DNA from: Bradyrhizobium monzae
GTDB lineage: Bacteria; Pseudomonadota; Alphaproteobacteria; Rhizobiales; Xanthobacteraceae
DNA length: 64,000 nt
NCBI RefSeq assembly: GCF_021458635.1
Contig: NZ_JAIRDQ010000003.1
Location: forward strand, 310,001 to 374,000
Reading direction: 5' to 3'
The position numbers and the translations under genes were made by a program. Under the pieces are notes generated by a model that had not been told where the DNA came from, made no database searches, and was given only the letters and a program-made list of their open reading frames with translations. Positions 48,511-57,558 of the stretch are shown piece after piece; position 1 is the stretch's first letter, and each line of letters begins with the position of its first letter.

Positions 48511-49457
48511 TACCCGCGGCCTTTCCTCCCTGGACCCGAGCTGAAACGCTTGGCGCTTCGATGCCGGAATTCGCACGGTTTCAGGATGAACCGCTGCAGA
48601 TGAGGAGCGGCACTGTCGGCAAGACGGGTTTCCTGCGTCTAGGCCTCGAGCACCGTTGTGGTCAAACGATCTTAGCGAAGCTGGAACGTCGCTCGCCGTA
48701 TATGGTGCAGCGCGCACTCCATTGCGACGAAGCAATGCCTGGTTTGGCCTACGTGTTCCTGATTACCACTACAGGCTGCGTGCTGCAGGGAGACAGGCTC
48801 GCCCTCGACATCACCCTGGGTCCACACGCGCAGGCGCACCTGACCTCGCAATCGGCAACCAAGATTCATGCGATGGACGCCAACTATGCGGCTCAAAGCC
48901 AGTCCATCACGCTTGCGGATCACGCTTACCTCGAGTTTCTTCCCGACCCCGTGATTCCGCATCGACACTCACGGTTTCTCAGCGACACACAGATCACCAT
49001 TGCTCCGTCAGCCACTCTTCTCCTTTCTGAAATCGTTCAACCGGGTCGCAAGCACCATCATCCGGATGAGCGCTTCGGAGCAACGGTGTTGTCGATATCA
49101 AATTCTGCCGTGCGGCCCGATGGTCGTGTCTTGTTCGCAGAGAAGCTAGTCATCGAACCGCAGCGATACGCGATGCGGCAGACCGGTGTGATGGACTCCT
49201 TTGATGTTTTCGCCAACGTGATCCTGTGCGCACCGAAGGATAAGGCCGAACGCATCCATGAGCGTGCAGGGGCCGAGGTCAAGCTAACCGAAGGTCTCGC
49301 GTTTGGCGCTTGCCGACTGCCTAATGATGCCGGCCTGATCTTCAAGGTGCTAGGCCGCGAGACCGCGCAGGTGAAGGCCAAAGTCCGCGAGTTCTGGGGG
49401 ATAGTACGCAAGGAGGTCGTCGGCCACCCGCTACCGCCACCCTATCTGTGGCGCTAG
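48507..49457 (+). CDS. ureD: Urease accessory protein UreD
   Basis: 316 residues. Core UreD motifs: [60 protein letters not shown] and the C-terminal [20 protein letters not shown]. Scaffold that binds apo-urease and channels nickel. Its position last, after ureG, rather than before ureA, differs from the common rhizobial ureD-first order and matches the Bacillus-type ureABCEFGD order. Four-base overlap with ureG. Confidence 0.93.
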   Translation: MIPAAFPPWTRAETLGASMPEFARFQDEPLQMRSGTVGKTGFLRLGLEHRCGQTILAKLERRSPYMVQRALHCDEAMPGLAYVFLITTTGCVLQGDRLALDITLGPHAQAHLTSQSATKIHAMDANYAAQSQSITLADHAYLEFLPDPVIPHRHSRFLSDTQITIAPSATLLLSEIVQPGRKHHHPDERFGATVLSISNSAVRPDGRVLFAEKLVIEPQRYAMRQTGVMDSFDVFANVILCAPKDKAERIHERAGAEVKLTEGLAFGACRLPNDAGLIFKVLGRETAQVKAKVREFWGIVRKEVVGHPLPPPYLWR

Positions 49458-49521
49458 CGGGCACGGCAGTGCCAACGGTCAATCGCCGACGCTGGGTGTC
49501 GACACGTTCGAGGAGGCTGCA

Positions 49522-50532
49522 ATGGAAAAGATCTTGGCAAAGTGGGAAAACCACGCCGCATCGTCAACCGTGTTGCGGTTCTGGGACATCAATTTGCGCA
49601 GCATCGGCCAAGTTATGTTTCAGAATAACCCGCTGAGCGGGATTCTATTTCTGGCGGCGATCGCTTGGGGCTCATACGCGGCCGGGGTCCCCCAGGTGGC
49701 AATTGCCGGCGTCCTCGCGGTCGTCGTGGCAAACTTGACGGCGCAATGGCTTCACGTCGATACCGAGTCGCTCCATTCAGGGCTCTATGGCTTCAACGGC
49801 ATCCTCGTCGGACTTGCCTTGGCGACGTTCTTGTCCCCTGGAGCGCTGCTTTGGGTGTACGTAGTACTCGGAGCGGCCATATCCGTCGTCGTGATGCTTG
49901 CCACTACCAACGTCGTCAAGCCGTGGGGCGGAGCTCTCACGTTTCCGTTCGTGCTCACAACTTGGCTTTTCTTGTTGGCCACATATGGATTTTCCGGCCT
50001 CACGGGGACTGCACTGCCGTCGGGCAACGTTGTTACCGCGTTCCAACCCTACCAAGCAAGCCCGCTCCAGCTGGTTGACCTTGTCAAGGGAGTGCTTCTG
50101 AGCATCTCGCAAGTATTTCTGAAAGCCAATGGTATCGCGGCCCTACTCCTGCTCGCAGGGCTCGCGGTGAGCTCGCCCGCCGCCGCCGCCTTTGCTGTCG
50201 GAGGTTCGATATTGGCTGTGCTGACAGCCCATCTCTTCGGCGCTGAGAGCGAGCTGATCTCCGGCGGTCTTCTCGGATTCAGTCCGATCCTGACAGCGGT
50301 CGCACTTGGTACCGTCTTCTATCAACCGAGCTGGCGCGTCGTGGTCTACACGGCGCTTGCCACGTTGTTCACCGTGATCACCCAGTCAGCCCTGAACGTT
50401 GCGTTGACACCGTTCGCGATCCCGGCCCTTACGTCACCTTTCGTGTTGGTGACGTGGATGTTTCTGCTGCCGCGGCAATGCCTGCTGCCAGCTGTTGCCC
50501 GTGAAATCGAAAAGCCGGTCGCCGGAGCGTGA
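49522..50532 (+). CDS. Urea transporter (UT family)
   Basis: 336 residues with about ten membrane helices; ATG 49522 with GAGGAGG upstream. The internal repeat carries the selectivity motifs LYGFNGILVGLALATF in the first half and LLGFSPILTAVALG in the second, both typical of UT-type urea channels, plus PFVLTTWLFLL and SPFVLVTWMFLLP at the ends of each half. Brings urea to the urease encoded just upstream, which makes the function confident. Confidence 0.88.
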   Translation: MEKILAKWENHAASSTVLRFWDINLRSIGQVMFQNNPLSGILFLAAIAWGSYAAGVPQVAIAGVLAVVVANLTAQWLHVDTESLHSGLYGFNGILVGLALATFLSPGALLWVYVVLGAAISVVVMLATTNVVKPWGGALTFPFVLTTWLFLLATYGFSGLTGTALPSGNVVTAFQPYQASPLQLVDLVKGVLLSISQVFLKANGIAALLLLAGLAVSSPAAAAFAVGGSILAVLTAHLFGAESELISGGLLGFSPILTAVALGTVFYQPSWRVVVYTALATLFTVITQSALNVALTPFAIPALTSPFVLVTWMFLLPRQCLLPAVAREIEKPVAGA

Positions 50533-50633
50533 TCTGGCGCTGCAATTTGGTGAGTTCTCAGTTGCCGTTGCGACACTGAGCGAGAGCGCGACAGCTCAAT
50601 CGTCGACCCCGGATTTGTCGGAGAAAGTGAACC

Positions 50634-52079
50634 ATGGGACTCATCGGGATATTGCTGGGCTTAGCCCTGCTCATGTGGCTCGCGTATCGGGGAGTGAGTG
50701 TTCTCCTGGTTTCTCCGATCGCAGCCCTCATCGCCGCCATTTTCTCAGGCGAACCTCTGCTCGCCCACTGGACGCAGACGTTCATGAGCGGGGCGGCGCG
50801 GTTCGTAGCGCAGTGGTTCCCCATGTTTATGCTCGGCGGGTTGTTCGGAAAGCTTATGGGCGACAGTGGTTCGATCAGCTCCATCGCGCACTATTTGACC
50901 AACAAGTTAGGCACCAAGCGCACGATGCTCGCGGTGGTGATCGCCTCGGCCCTTGTGACCTACGGTGGCGTAAGCGTGTTCGTGGCATTTTTTGTGCTGG
51001 TGCCCATGGCTCACGAGATGTTCCGGGCCGCGAACATCCCCCGACGGTTGCTCCCGGCAACCGTCGGCCTTGGTGCATTCACGTTCACCATGTCGGTGAT
51101 GCCGGGAACCCCTTCGGTCAACAACGCCATTCCGATGCCGTACTTCGGCACCACCACCTTCGCGGCTCCCGGGCTGAGCATCATCGCGTCGGCTATCATC
51201 TTCGTCTTCGGCATGTGGTGGCTCGGTCGCGTTGAGGCGGCAGCGCGCAAGGCGGGTGAAGGTTACGGCGGCGAGGCGGAAGCTGCTCCCGTCGTCAGCG
51301 AGAAGGTTCGTCAGCAGGCCGCGTCGGCGCGCGACTTCGACCCGGCAGAGTTACCGCATGGCAAGCCGGCCGAGACCGGGCCTAGCTTCGCCGTTGCCGT
51401 GCTGCCCATCGTTGTCGTTATCGTCACGAATTTCCTGATGTCGCTTTTCATATTCCCGCGCCTCGATTTTTCGTTCCTGTCCGAGGACCAGTGGGGCGGC
51501 ACGACGATTGCGGCCGTGTCCGGCGTCTGGTCAGTTGTCGTGGCCTTAGCGGCAGCAAACTTGACCGTTCTTCTCTTCAACCTTCGGCGCCTGCCAACCC
51601 TCCGCGAAAGTCTCGACGCCGGTGCGAATTCGGCAGCCCTGCCGATGCTGATGATTGCCAGCCTTGTGGGCTTCGGCGCGGTCGTGGCCGCGCTGCCGGC
51701 ATTTGCGACAGTTCGTGACGCGGTGTTCGCGGTCTATGGAGGACCGCTGGTCTCGTTGGCCGTCTCCATGAATGTGCTGGCGGGGCTGACCGGCACTGCT
51801 TCCGGCGGTATGGCGATCGTGCTCAATGCATTTGGCGACGACTTTATGCGTCTGGCCGCCGAACATCACATCAGCCACGAATTGATGCATCGTATAACAA
51901 CGATGAGCGCAGGCACGCTGGATGCCCTTCCCCACAACGGCACGGTGTTGCTGCTATTAAAGATAAGTGGCCTCACTCATCGTGAAAGCTATTTCGACAT
52001 GGTGATGACCGTAATCGTAAGTTGCATTATCGCACTTGTTGCTGTCCTGATACTGGGTTCGGTTTTTGGATCGTTTTGA
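50634..52079 (+). CDS. GntP-family permease
   Basis: 481 residues, about 12 membrane helices. GMMWLAYRG-type start (LLMWLAYRGVSVLLVSPIAA), MFMLGGLFGKLMGDSGSISS, YGGVSVFVAFFVLVPMAHEM and VMPGTPSVNNAIPMPYFGTT are GntP/ion-transporter family segments, and the conserved late motif NVLAGLTGTASGGMAI is intact. Members carry gluconate or other organic acids by proton symport. Its link to urea metabolism is unclear; it shares the less GC-rich codon use of the urease cluster and probably came with it. Confidence 0.82.
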   Translation: MGLIGILLGLALLMWLAYRGVSVLLVSPIAALIAAIFSGEPLLAHWTQTFMSGAARFVAQWFPMFMLGGLFGKLMGDSGSISSIAHYLTNKLGTKRTMLAVVIASALVTYGGVSVFVAFFVLVPMAHEMFRAANIPRRLLPATVGLGAFTFTMSVMPGTPSVNNAIPMPYFGTTTFAAPGLSIIASAIIFVFGMWWLGRVEAAARKAGEGYGGEAEAAPVVSEKVRQQAASARDFDPAELPHGKPAETGPSFAVAVLPIVVVIVTNFLMSLFIFPRLDFSFLSEDQWGGTTIAAVSGVWSVVVALAAANLTVLLFNLRRLPTLRESLDAGANSAALPMLMIASLVGFGAVVAALPAFATVRDAVFAVYGGPLVSLAVSMNVLAGLTGTASGGMAIVLNAFGDDFMRLAAEHHISHELMHRITTMSAGTLDALPHNGTVLLLLKISGLTHRESYFDMVMTVIVSCIIALVAVLILGSVFGSF

Positions 52080-52241
52080 TGGCCGATTCATTGCCGGATC
52101 GCGCAACCACCGTTTACTGTTCGCTCAGGAGTTTGACGAGCGGGCACCGACAAAGCCTCAGCGATTCGACCTTGAGATACTGCGCTTCCGCCCAAAGGTG
52201 AGGCGCGCGACCGATGTCTGACTCGTAACGAGACCGCAGCG

Positions 52242-52871
52242 TTGCGTTGGCATTGTCGGCGGCATCGTGAGCAGCAGACGATACACTCGGGAGCGTCGAA
52301 GGGCGGCCCGGTCGCCACGAACCGAAGGCCTCTGCGTCATATCGTTCGGTCTATCCTGATCGGCCTATACACCGGCACTCGCGCAGGCGCGATCGCGTCG
52401 GCGTCGCCATATGCGATAATTGGGCGCTCTTACGTGGATATGGTACGCGGCAGTTTTTATCGTAAGGCCATTGGCAAGCGCACGACCAAGAAGCGTCAGA
52501 CGCCAGCCCCCATACCGCCGCGGCTGCTCGCCCACCTTCGACGCTGGTGGAACCGTAAACTGATCGCCGAATGCTTCGTGGAGTTCAACGGCAAGCCGGT
52601 CGACTCGGTGAAAAAGGGCTTCAAGACCGCTGTGGGGCTTGCTGGGCTACCGCGACATGGCTCATTCAGCATGGTGTGCCGATCTGGGAGGCGGCAGGGT
52701 TCCTGGGCATGTCTCCCGAGGTCCTGCAGGACACCTACGGCCACCACCACCCCGATTTTCCAAGGGGCGGCCACGGCCATCGGTCAAAAAGGCCGGTATG
52801 TTTCGGTGGTTGAAACGGTGGTTGACTCGGGAAAGACCAAAGATCAGAAGGAAAAACCTAATGATTTCTGG
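52242..52871 (+). pseudogene. Broken tyrosine recombinase (phage/island integrase)
   Basis: Pieces of one integrase in two frames. Frame one has RRPLRHIVRSILIGLYTGTR (the first catalytic Arg) through [20 protein letters not shown]. The frame then shifts to [20 protein letters not shown] and [16 protein letters not shown], with the catalytic Tyr. It returns to frame one for [17 protein letters not shown]. The join between the first two parts lacks about 15 codons, including the HxLR box, and the N-terminal third is missing. It must be inactive. It ends against the 3' end of tRNA-Pro, as expected of the integrase of a tRNA-inserted element. Confidence 0.8.
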
Positions 52872-52945
52872 TCGGAGTGGCAGGATTCGAACCTGCGACC
52901 CCTGCGTCCCGAACGCAGTGCTCTACCGGGCTGAGCCACACTCCG
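52869..52945 (-). tRNA. tRNA-Pro (anticodon CGG)
   Basis: Leftward 77-base cloverleaf including encoded CCA (52869-52871). Acceptor stem CGGAGTG/CACTCCG, D-arm GCTCAGCCCGGTAGAGC, anticodon loop TTCGGGA reading CGG, T-arm with GGTTCGAATCC. Discriminator base A at 52872. The 3' end faces the integrase remnant and is the likely attachment site of the urease-bearing island. Confidence 0.95.
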
Positions 52946-53013
52946 ACAAGAGGCCGGCTTATAGCGTCGGGTGTGACGCACCGCAAGCGGCCGAGCTGAG
53001 GAATTTTGTCCCT

Positions 53014-54003
53014 GTGAAAACGGGTCTTGAAACGTCGATTTTACCGGCCGGCCAGGCCGGCGCGGAGGCTGCGGCCCGGATTTTGGCCGCTGGCGGGCTG
53101 GTCGCGTTCCCGACCGAGACGGTCTACGGGCTCGGCGCGGACGCGGCGAACGCGACCGCGATCGCCCATCTCTACGCCGCCAAGGGGCGGCCGGCCTTCA
53201 ATCCGCTGATCGCCCATGTCGCCGACCTCGCCGCCGCGCGCCGGATCGGGCGGTTCGATCCGCGCGCCTCGAGGCTTGCCGAGGCGTTCTGGCCGGGGCC
53301 GCTGACGCTGGTGGTGCCGAAGACGGATGATTGCCCGGTGGCCGATCTCGCCACGGCAGGCCTCGACACCGTCGCGATCCGCATTCCCGCCCACCCGGTG
53401 GCCGAAGCCATTTTGCGCGCCTTTGGCGGGGCCGTGGTGGCACCGTCGGCCAACATCTCCGGCCATGTCTCGCCGACGCTGGCGGCCCATGTGGAGAGCG
53501 ATCTTGCGGGGCGGATCGACCTGATCGTGGACGGAGGACCGGTCGCAGTCGGCGTCGAATCGACCATCGTCGGCTGCTTCGAGGCGCCGATTCTGCTGCG
53601 CCCCGGCGGGCTGTCACGCGAACGCATTGAGGCCGTGCTCGGCATGCCCCTGGTGCGACCGCCCGTGCAGAACGAGAGCGACGACAGCCAGCCGCTGGCG
53701 CCGGGCATGATGGCCTCGCACTACGCGCCGCGCGCCAATGTGCGGCTCGATGCGCGCGACGTGGCGCCGGGCGAAGCGCTGCTGGCGTTCGGGCCTGTGC
53801 GCCTGCCCGGCCTGGAGGTCGCTGCCGCTGTCATGAATTTGTCGGCCACGGCTGATCTCGATGAAGCGGCCGCCAATCTGTTCGGCTATCTTCGCGCTCT
53901 TGACGCGAAGGCGCCGAACGCGATCGCCGTGATGACAATCCCGGAAGAAGGTTTGGGCGAAGCGATCAATGACCGGCTGCGCCGGGCCTCCGTGGCGAGA
54001 TGA
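53014..54003 (+). CDS. tsaC: Threonylcarbamoyl-AMP synthase (Sua5/TsaC)
   Basis: 329 residues from GTG 53014, with GAGGAA ten bases upstream; the open frame further left runs through the tRNA and is not coding. YrdC domain (about 20-205): AFPTETVYGLGADAANATAI, KGRPAFNPLIAHV, FWPGPLTLVVPK, ATAGLDTVAIRIPAHPVAEA and APSANISGHVSPT. The C-terminal Sua5 domain follows the SHYAPRA linker. Makes threonylcarbamoyl-AMP for t6A modification of tRNAs. It is a core gene on the other side of the island border. Confidence 0.92.
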   Translation: MKTGLETSILPAGQAGAEAAARILAAGGLVAFPTETVYGLGADAANATAIAHLYAAKGRPAFNPLIAHVADLAAARRIGRFDPRASRLAEAFWPGPLTLVVPKTDDCPVADLATAGLDTVAIRIPAHPVAEAILRAFGGAVVAPSANISGHVSPTLAAHVESDLAGRIDLIVDGGPVAVGVESTIVGCFEAPILLRPGGLSRERIEAVLGMPLVRPPVQNESDDSQPLAPGMMASHYAPRANVRLDARDVAPGEALLAFGPVRLPGLEVAAAVMNLSATADLDEAAANLFGYLRALDAKAPNAIAVMTIPEEGLGEAINDRLRRASVAR

Positions 54004-54024
54004 GAGCGAAGTAGAGACGAGACA

Positions 54025-55452
54025 ATGAATATCAATCAATCCGCCACCCCGCCGCTTGCGCCCGAGCTGATCGACCAATTCCGCAGAATCGTCGGCGACA
54101 AGCACGCGATCACCGATGCAGCCGACATCCAGGCTTACGTCACCGAGGAGCGCAATCTGTTCCTCGGCCGCTCGCCGCTGGTGCTGCGACCGGGCTCGAC
54201 GGCGGAAGTGTCTGCGATCTGCAAGCTCGCCTCCGCACACAAGATCGCGCTGGTGCCGCAGGGCGGCAACACCGGCCTCGTCGGCGGCCAGACGCCGCAT
54301 AACGGCGAGGTCGTGGTGTCGCTACGCCGGCTCGACAAGATCCGCGAGGTCGACACGGCCTCCAACACCATGACCTGCGAGGCCGGCGTGGTGCTGCAGA
54401 TAGCGCAGCAGAAGGCGTCCGACGTGGACCGGCTGTTTCCGCTGTCGTTGGGTGCGGAAGGAAGCTGCACCATTGGCGGCAATCTCTCGACCAATGCCGG
54501 CGGCACCGCCGCGCTCGCCTATGGCGTGGCGCGCGAGATGGCGCTGGGGTTGGAAGTGGTGCTCGCCGACGGGCGCGTGCTCAACGTGTTGTCGAAGCTG
54601 AAAAAGGACAACACCGGCTACAATCTGCACAACCTCTTCATCGGCGCCGAAGGCACGCTCGGCATCATCACGGCGGCGACGCTCAAACTGTTTCCGAAGC
54701 CGCGGGCGGTCGAGACCGCCTATGTCGGGCTGAAATCGCCGGCGGCGGCGCTAGAACTGCTGACGATCGCGCAAAGCGAAGCCGCCAATGCGCTGACGAG
54801 CTTCGAGCTGCTGTCGGAGATGGCGGTGGATTTCTCGGTCCGCCACGGCATCGACGTGCGTGATCCCCTTGCCGAGAAGCATCCCTGGTACGTGCTGATG
54901 GAATTGTCCTCGCCGGGCGACGACGCCCGCACGCCGCTGGAGACGATCCTGGCCCGCGCCATGGAGGAGGAGATCGTCGACGACGCCGTGATCGCGGCCA
55001 ACCTCACCCAGCGCGGTAATTTCTGGAAGCTGCGCGAAGAAATGTCGTCGGCGCAGAAGCCCGAAGGCGGCTCGATCAAGCACGACATCTCCGTTCCCGT
55101 AGCCGCCGTGCCTGCCTTCATCACGGAGGCGAATGCAGCCGTGGTAAAACTGATCCCCGGCGCGCGGCCGGTGCCGTTCGGCCATCTCGGCGACGGCAAT
55201 CTGCACTACAATGTCAGCCAGCCGATCGGGGCCAACACCGCGGATTACCTCGCGCGCTGGCACGAGATGAACGCGGTCGTGTTCGAGATCGTGCTCCGCA
55301 TGGGCGGCTCGATCTCGGCCGAACACGGCATCGGCGTGCTGAAGCGCGACGAGCTCCCGGACGTGAAGGACAAGACCGCGATCGAGCTGATGCGCGCGAT
55401 CAAGGCGATGCTAGATCCGCACGGCATCATGAATCCGGGGAAGGTGCTGTGA
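54025..55452 (+). CDS. FAD-linked 2-hydroxyacid dehydrogenase (GlcD/D2HGDH type)
   Basis: 475 residues. FAD_binding_4 domain with VLRPGSTAEVSAICKLASAH, QGGNTGLVGGQTPHNGEVVV and EGSCTIGGNLSTNAGGTAAL; the C-terminal oxidase domain has FGHLGDGNLHYNVSQP and SAEHGIGVLKRDELPDVKDK. This matches D-2-hydroxyglutarate or D-lactate/glycolate dehydrogenases that pass electrons to a flavoprotein or quinone. The next gene starts inside its stop codon. Substrate not decided by sequence; no GlcE/GlcF partner is adjacent, which favours the single-subunit type. Confidence 0.87.
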   Translation: MNINQSATPPLAPELIDQFRRIVGDKHAITDAADIQAYVTEERNLFLGRSPLVLRPGSTAEVSAICKLASAHKIALVPQGGNTGLVGGQTPHNGEVVVSLRRLDKIREVDTASNTMTCEAGVVLQIAQQKASDVDRLFPLSLGAEGSCTIGGNLSTNAGGTAALAYGVAREMALGLEVVLADGRVLNVLSKLKKDNTGYNLHNLFIGAEGTLGIITAATLKLFPKPRAVETAYVGLKSPAAALELLTIAQSEAANALTSFELLSEMAVDFSVRHGIDVRDPLAEKHPWYVLMELSSPGDDARTPLETILARAMEEEIVDDAVIAANLTQRGNFWKLREEMSSAQKPEGGSIKHDISVPVAAVPAFITEANAAVVKLIPGARPVPFGHLGDGNLHYNVSQPIGANTADYLARWHEMNAVVFEIVLRMGGSISAEHGIGVLKRDELPDVKDKTAIELMRAIKAMLDPHGIMNPGKVL

Positions 55453-55886
55453 GCGCTCTTGCGATTGACGCGATTGGGGATGCCGATGTCGAGAACGTCG
55501 TGGCGCTGTGGCAGCGCTGCGGCCTGACGCGGCCGTGGAACGATCCGCATGCCGACATTGCGCTGGCGCGGCGGCGGGAGAATTCTGCCGTGCTGGTCGG
55601 CCGCGATGGCGGCGCGATCGTTGCAACCGTCATGGTCGGCCATGACGGCCATCGCGGCTGGGTCTATTACGTCGCGGTTGATCCCGATATCCGCAAACGC
55701 GGCTTCGGCCGTGTCATCATGGCGGCGGCCGAGGACTGGCTGCGGCAGGCTGGCATCGCTAAGCTGCAGCTTCTCGTGCGCCGCGAGAATGCGCAGGCGA
55801 ATGCGTTCTACCAGTCGCTCGGCTTCGAGGAATCGACCTCGGTGATGTTCCAGAAGTGGCTCGACGGTCGCGAACAGCCTCGTTAG
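55449..55886 (+). CDS. GNAT-family acetyltransferase
   Basis: 145 residues from a GTG overlapping the previous stop. The acetyl-CoA site is VDPDIRKRGFGRVIMAAAED (R/QxxGxG/A type), followed by LQLLVRRENAQANAFYQSLG and the C-terminal FEESTSVMFQKWL. Resembles small YpeA-type N-acetyltransferases. Acceptor unknown. Confidence 0.82.
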   Translation: MSALAIDAIGDADVENVVALWQRCGLTRPWNDPHADIALARRRENSAVLVGRDGGAIVATVMVGHDGHRGWVYYVAVDPDIRKRGFGRVIMAAAEDWLRQAGIAKLQLLVRRENAQANAFYQSLGFEESTSVMFQKWLDGREQPR

Positions 55887-55906
55887 CTCTCACCCGGAAG
55901 ACAGCA

Positions 55907-56488
55907 ATGACCATTTCCGACCGCGTCCGCATCAAGGACGTCCGCGTGCTCTCGAACGGCTGGACCACGCTGAAGGCCACGACGTTCGAGTACCGCCGCG
56001 GCAATGGCGAATGGCAGACACAGACGCGCGAGACCTATGAGCGCGACAACGCCGCTGCCGTGCTGCCTTACAATCGCGCACAGCGCAGCGTGATCCTGGT
56101 GCGCCAGTTCCGCCTGCCGGCCTTCATCCGTGGCTATGACGATCTCCTGATCGAGGCGGCCGCAGGCGTGCTGGATGACGCTTCGCCCGAGGTGCGCATC
56201 CGCGCCGAAGCCGAGGAAGAAACCGGCTATCGCCTGCACGACGTCCACAAGGTGTTCGAGGCGTTCATGAGCCCGGGCGCCATCACCGAAAAACTGCATT
56301 TCTTCGTCGCCGAATACGAGCCGGGGATGCGGGTGAGCGCCGGCGGAGGGCTCGAACACGAGGGCGAGGACATCGAGGTGCTGGAGCTCGGCATCGACGA
56401 GGCGCTGGCGATGATCGCCGACGGCCGCATCATCGACGCCAAGGCGATCATGCTGCTGCAATACGCCGCGCTGCATATTTTCCGCTAG
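55907..56488 (+). CDS. nudK: NudK-type Nudix hydrolase
   Basis: 193 residues from ATG 55907 with GGAAG upstream. The Nudix box reads GVLDDASPEVRIRAEAEEET followed by GY; the usual Arg of REUXEE is Ala, while both catalytic Glu are present. Flanking segments (VLSNGWTTLKATTFEYRRGN, ILVRQFRLPAFIRGYDDLLI, AFMSPGAITEKLHFFVAEY) match the GDP-mannose pyrophosphatase NudK and ADP-sugar branch. Hydrolyses nucleotide sugars to sugar phosphates. The altered box may change rate or specificity. Confidence 0.83.
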   Translation: MTISDRVRIKDVRVLSNGWTTLKATTFEYRRGNGEWQTQTRETYERDNAAAVLPYNRAQRSVILVRQFRLPAFIRGYDDLLIEAAAGVLDDASPEVRIRAEAEEETGYRLHDVHKVFEAFMSPGAITEKLHFFVAEYEPGMRVSAGGGLEHEGEDIEVLELGIDEALAMIADGRIIDAKAIMLLQYAALHIFR

Positions 56489-56591
56489 CCCCGCCCGAGC
56501 GGCAATTCTGGCCTGCGCGGCCGTGGCGCCTGTTGAGCAAACCGCAGACTATCTCTAGTCTGCCTCTCAACAAGAACCAGGAGACGCGCCC

Positions 56592-57521
56592 ATGTCCGCT
56601 CCGCGCGACGACGAATTCGGCTTTGCGCCCGACTATGATTCCCCGGTCCCCTATATGCAGCGCACCCGGGACTATTACACCGCGATCGGCTACACCACGG
56701 CGTATCGCTGGGCGCATTACACCGAGGCGCCGTTTCAGCCGCTGAAGAAGCCGCTGGCGCAATCGCGGGTGACGATCATCACGACGGCGGCACCCTACGA
56801 TCCGACCAAGGGCGATCAGGGACCGGGCGCGGCGTATAATGGGAGCGCGAAATTCTATCAGGTCTATGACGGCGATACCTCGCAGCCACACGATCTGCGC
56901 ATTTCGCATATCGGCTACGACCGCAAGCACACCACGGCCACCGACAACGGCACCTGGTTTCCGCTGCCGCAGCTCCTGAAGGCGCACGCGGCGGGCCGGA
57001 TCGGCGAGGTGGCACCGCGCTTCTTCGGCGCGCCGACCAATCGTAGCCATCGCGTCACGCTGGACACCGACGCGCCGGAGATTCTGGCGCGCTGCATTGC
57101 CGACCAGGTCGACGTTGCCGTGCTGGTGCCGAACTGCCCGGTCTGCCATCAAACGACGGCGTTGGTGGCGCGACATCTCGAGGCCAACGGCATTCCGACC
57201 GTGATCATGGGCTGCGCCAAGGACATCATCGAGCACGCCGCTGTGCCACGCTTTTTGTTCTCGGACTTCCCGCTCGGCAATTCCGCCGGCAAGCCGCATG
57301 ACATTGCGTCGCAAGCGCAGACGCTGGAGCTGGCGCTGAAAGTACTGGAGACCGCGAGCGGCCCGCAGACCACGATGCAGTCGCCGCTGCGCTGGAGCGA
57401 AGACGCCTCCTGGAAGCTCGACTACAACAACGTCGCGCAACTGAGCCCCGAAGAGCTCGCGCGCCGCCGCGCCGAATTCGACAAGCAGAAGGAGATCGCG
57501 CGCGGCAACCGCGCCGCCTGA
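56592..57521 (+). CDS. GrdB-related reductase-like protein (Cys form)
   Basis: 309 residues; AGGAGACGCGCC before the ATG. It resembles the glycine/sarcosine/betaine reductase component B selenoprotein family: QSRVTIITTAAPYDP, DLRISHIGYDRKHTTATDNG, FPLPQLLKAHAAGRIGEVAP and LVPNCPVCHQTTALVARHLE, where the selenocysteine position is a CPVC motif. Such aerobic homologues have no proven substrate. A CaiB-type CoA transferase follows after 37 bases, so a linked role on a carboxylic acid is possible. Confidence 0.72.
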   Translation: MSAPRDDEFGFAPDYDSPVPYMQRTRDYYTAIGYTTAYRWAHYTEAPFQPLKKPLAQSRVTIITTAAPYDPTKGDQGPGAAYNGSAKFYQVYDGDTSQPHDLRISHIGYDRKHTTATDNGTWFPLPQLLKAHAAGRIGEVAPRFFGAPTNRSHRVTLDTDAPEILARCIADQVDVAVLVPNCPVCHQTTALVARHLEANGIPTVIMGCAKDIIEHAAVPRFLFSDFPLGNSAGKPHDIASQAQTLELALKVLETASGPQTTMQSPLRWSEDASWKLDYNNVAQLSPEELARRRAEFDKQKEIARGNRAA

Positions 57522-57558
57522 CGTCCTCCGATAAAATAAACAACGAGGGGAGAGAAGC

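Noticed and set aside
52639..53013. Upstream extension of the threonylcarbamoyl-AMP synthase frame
   Set aside because: It runs through the integrase remnant and the tRNA; the conserved protein begins at GTG 53014.
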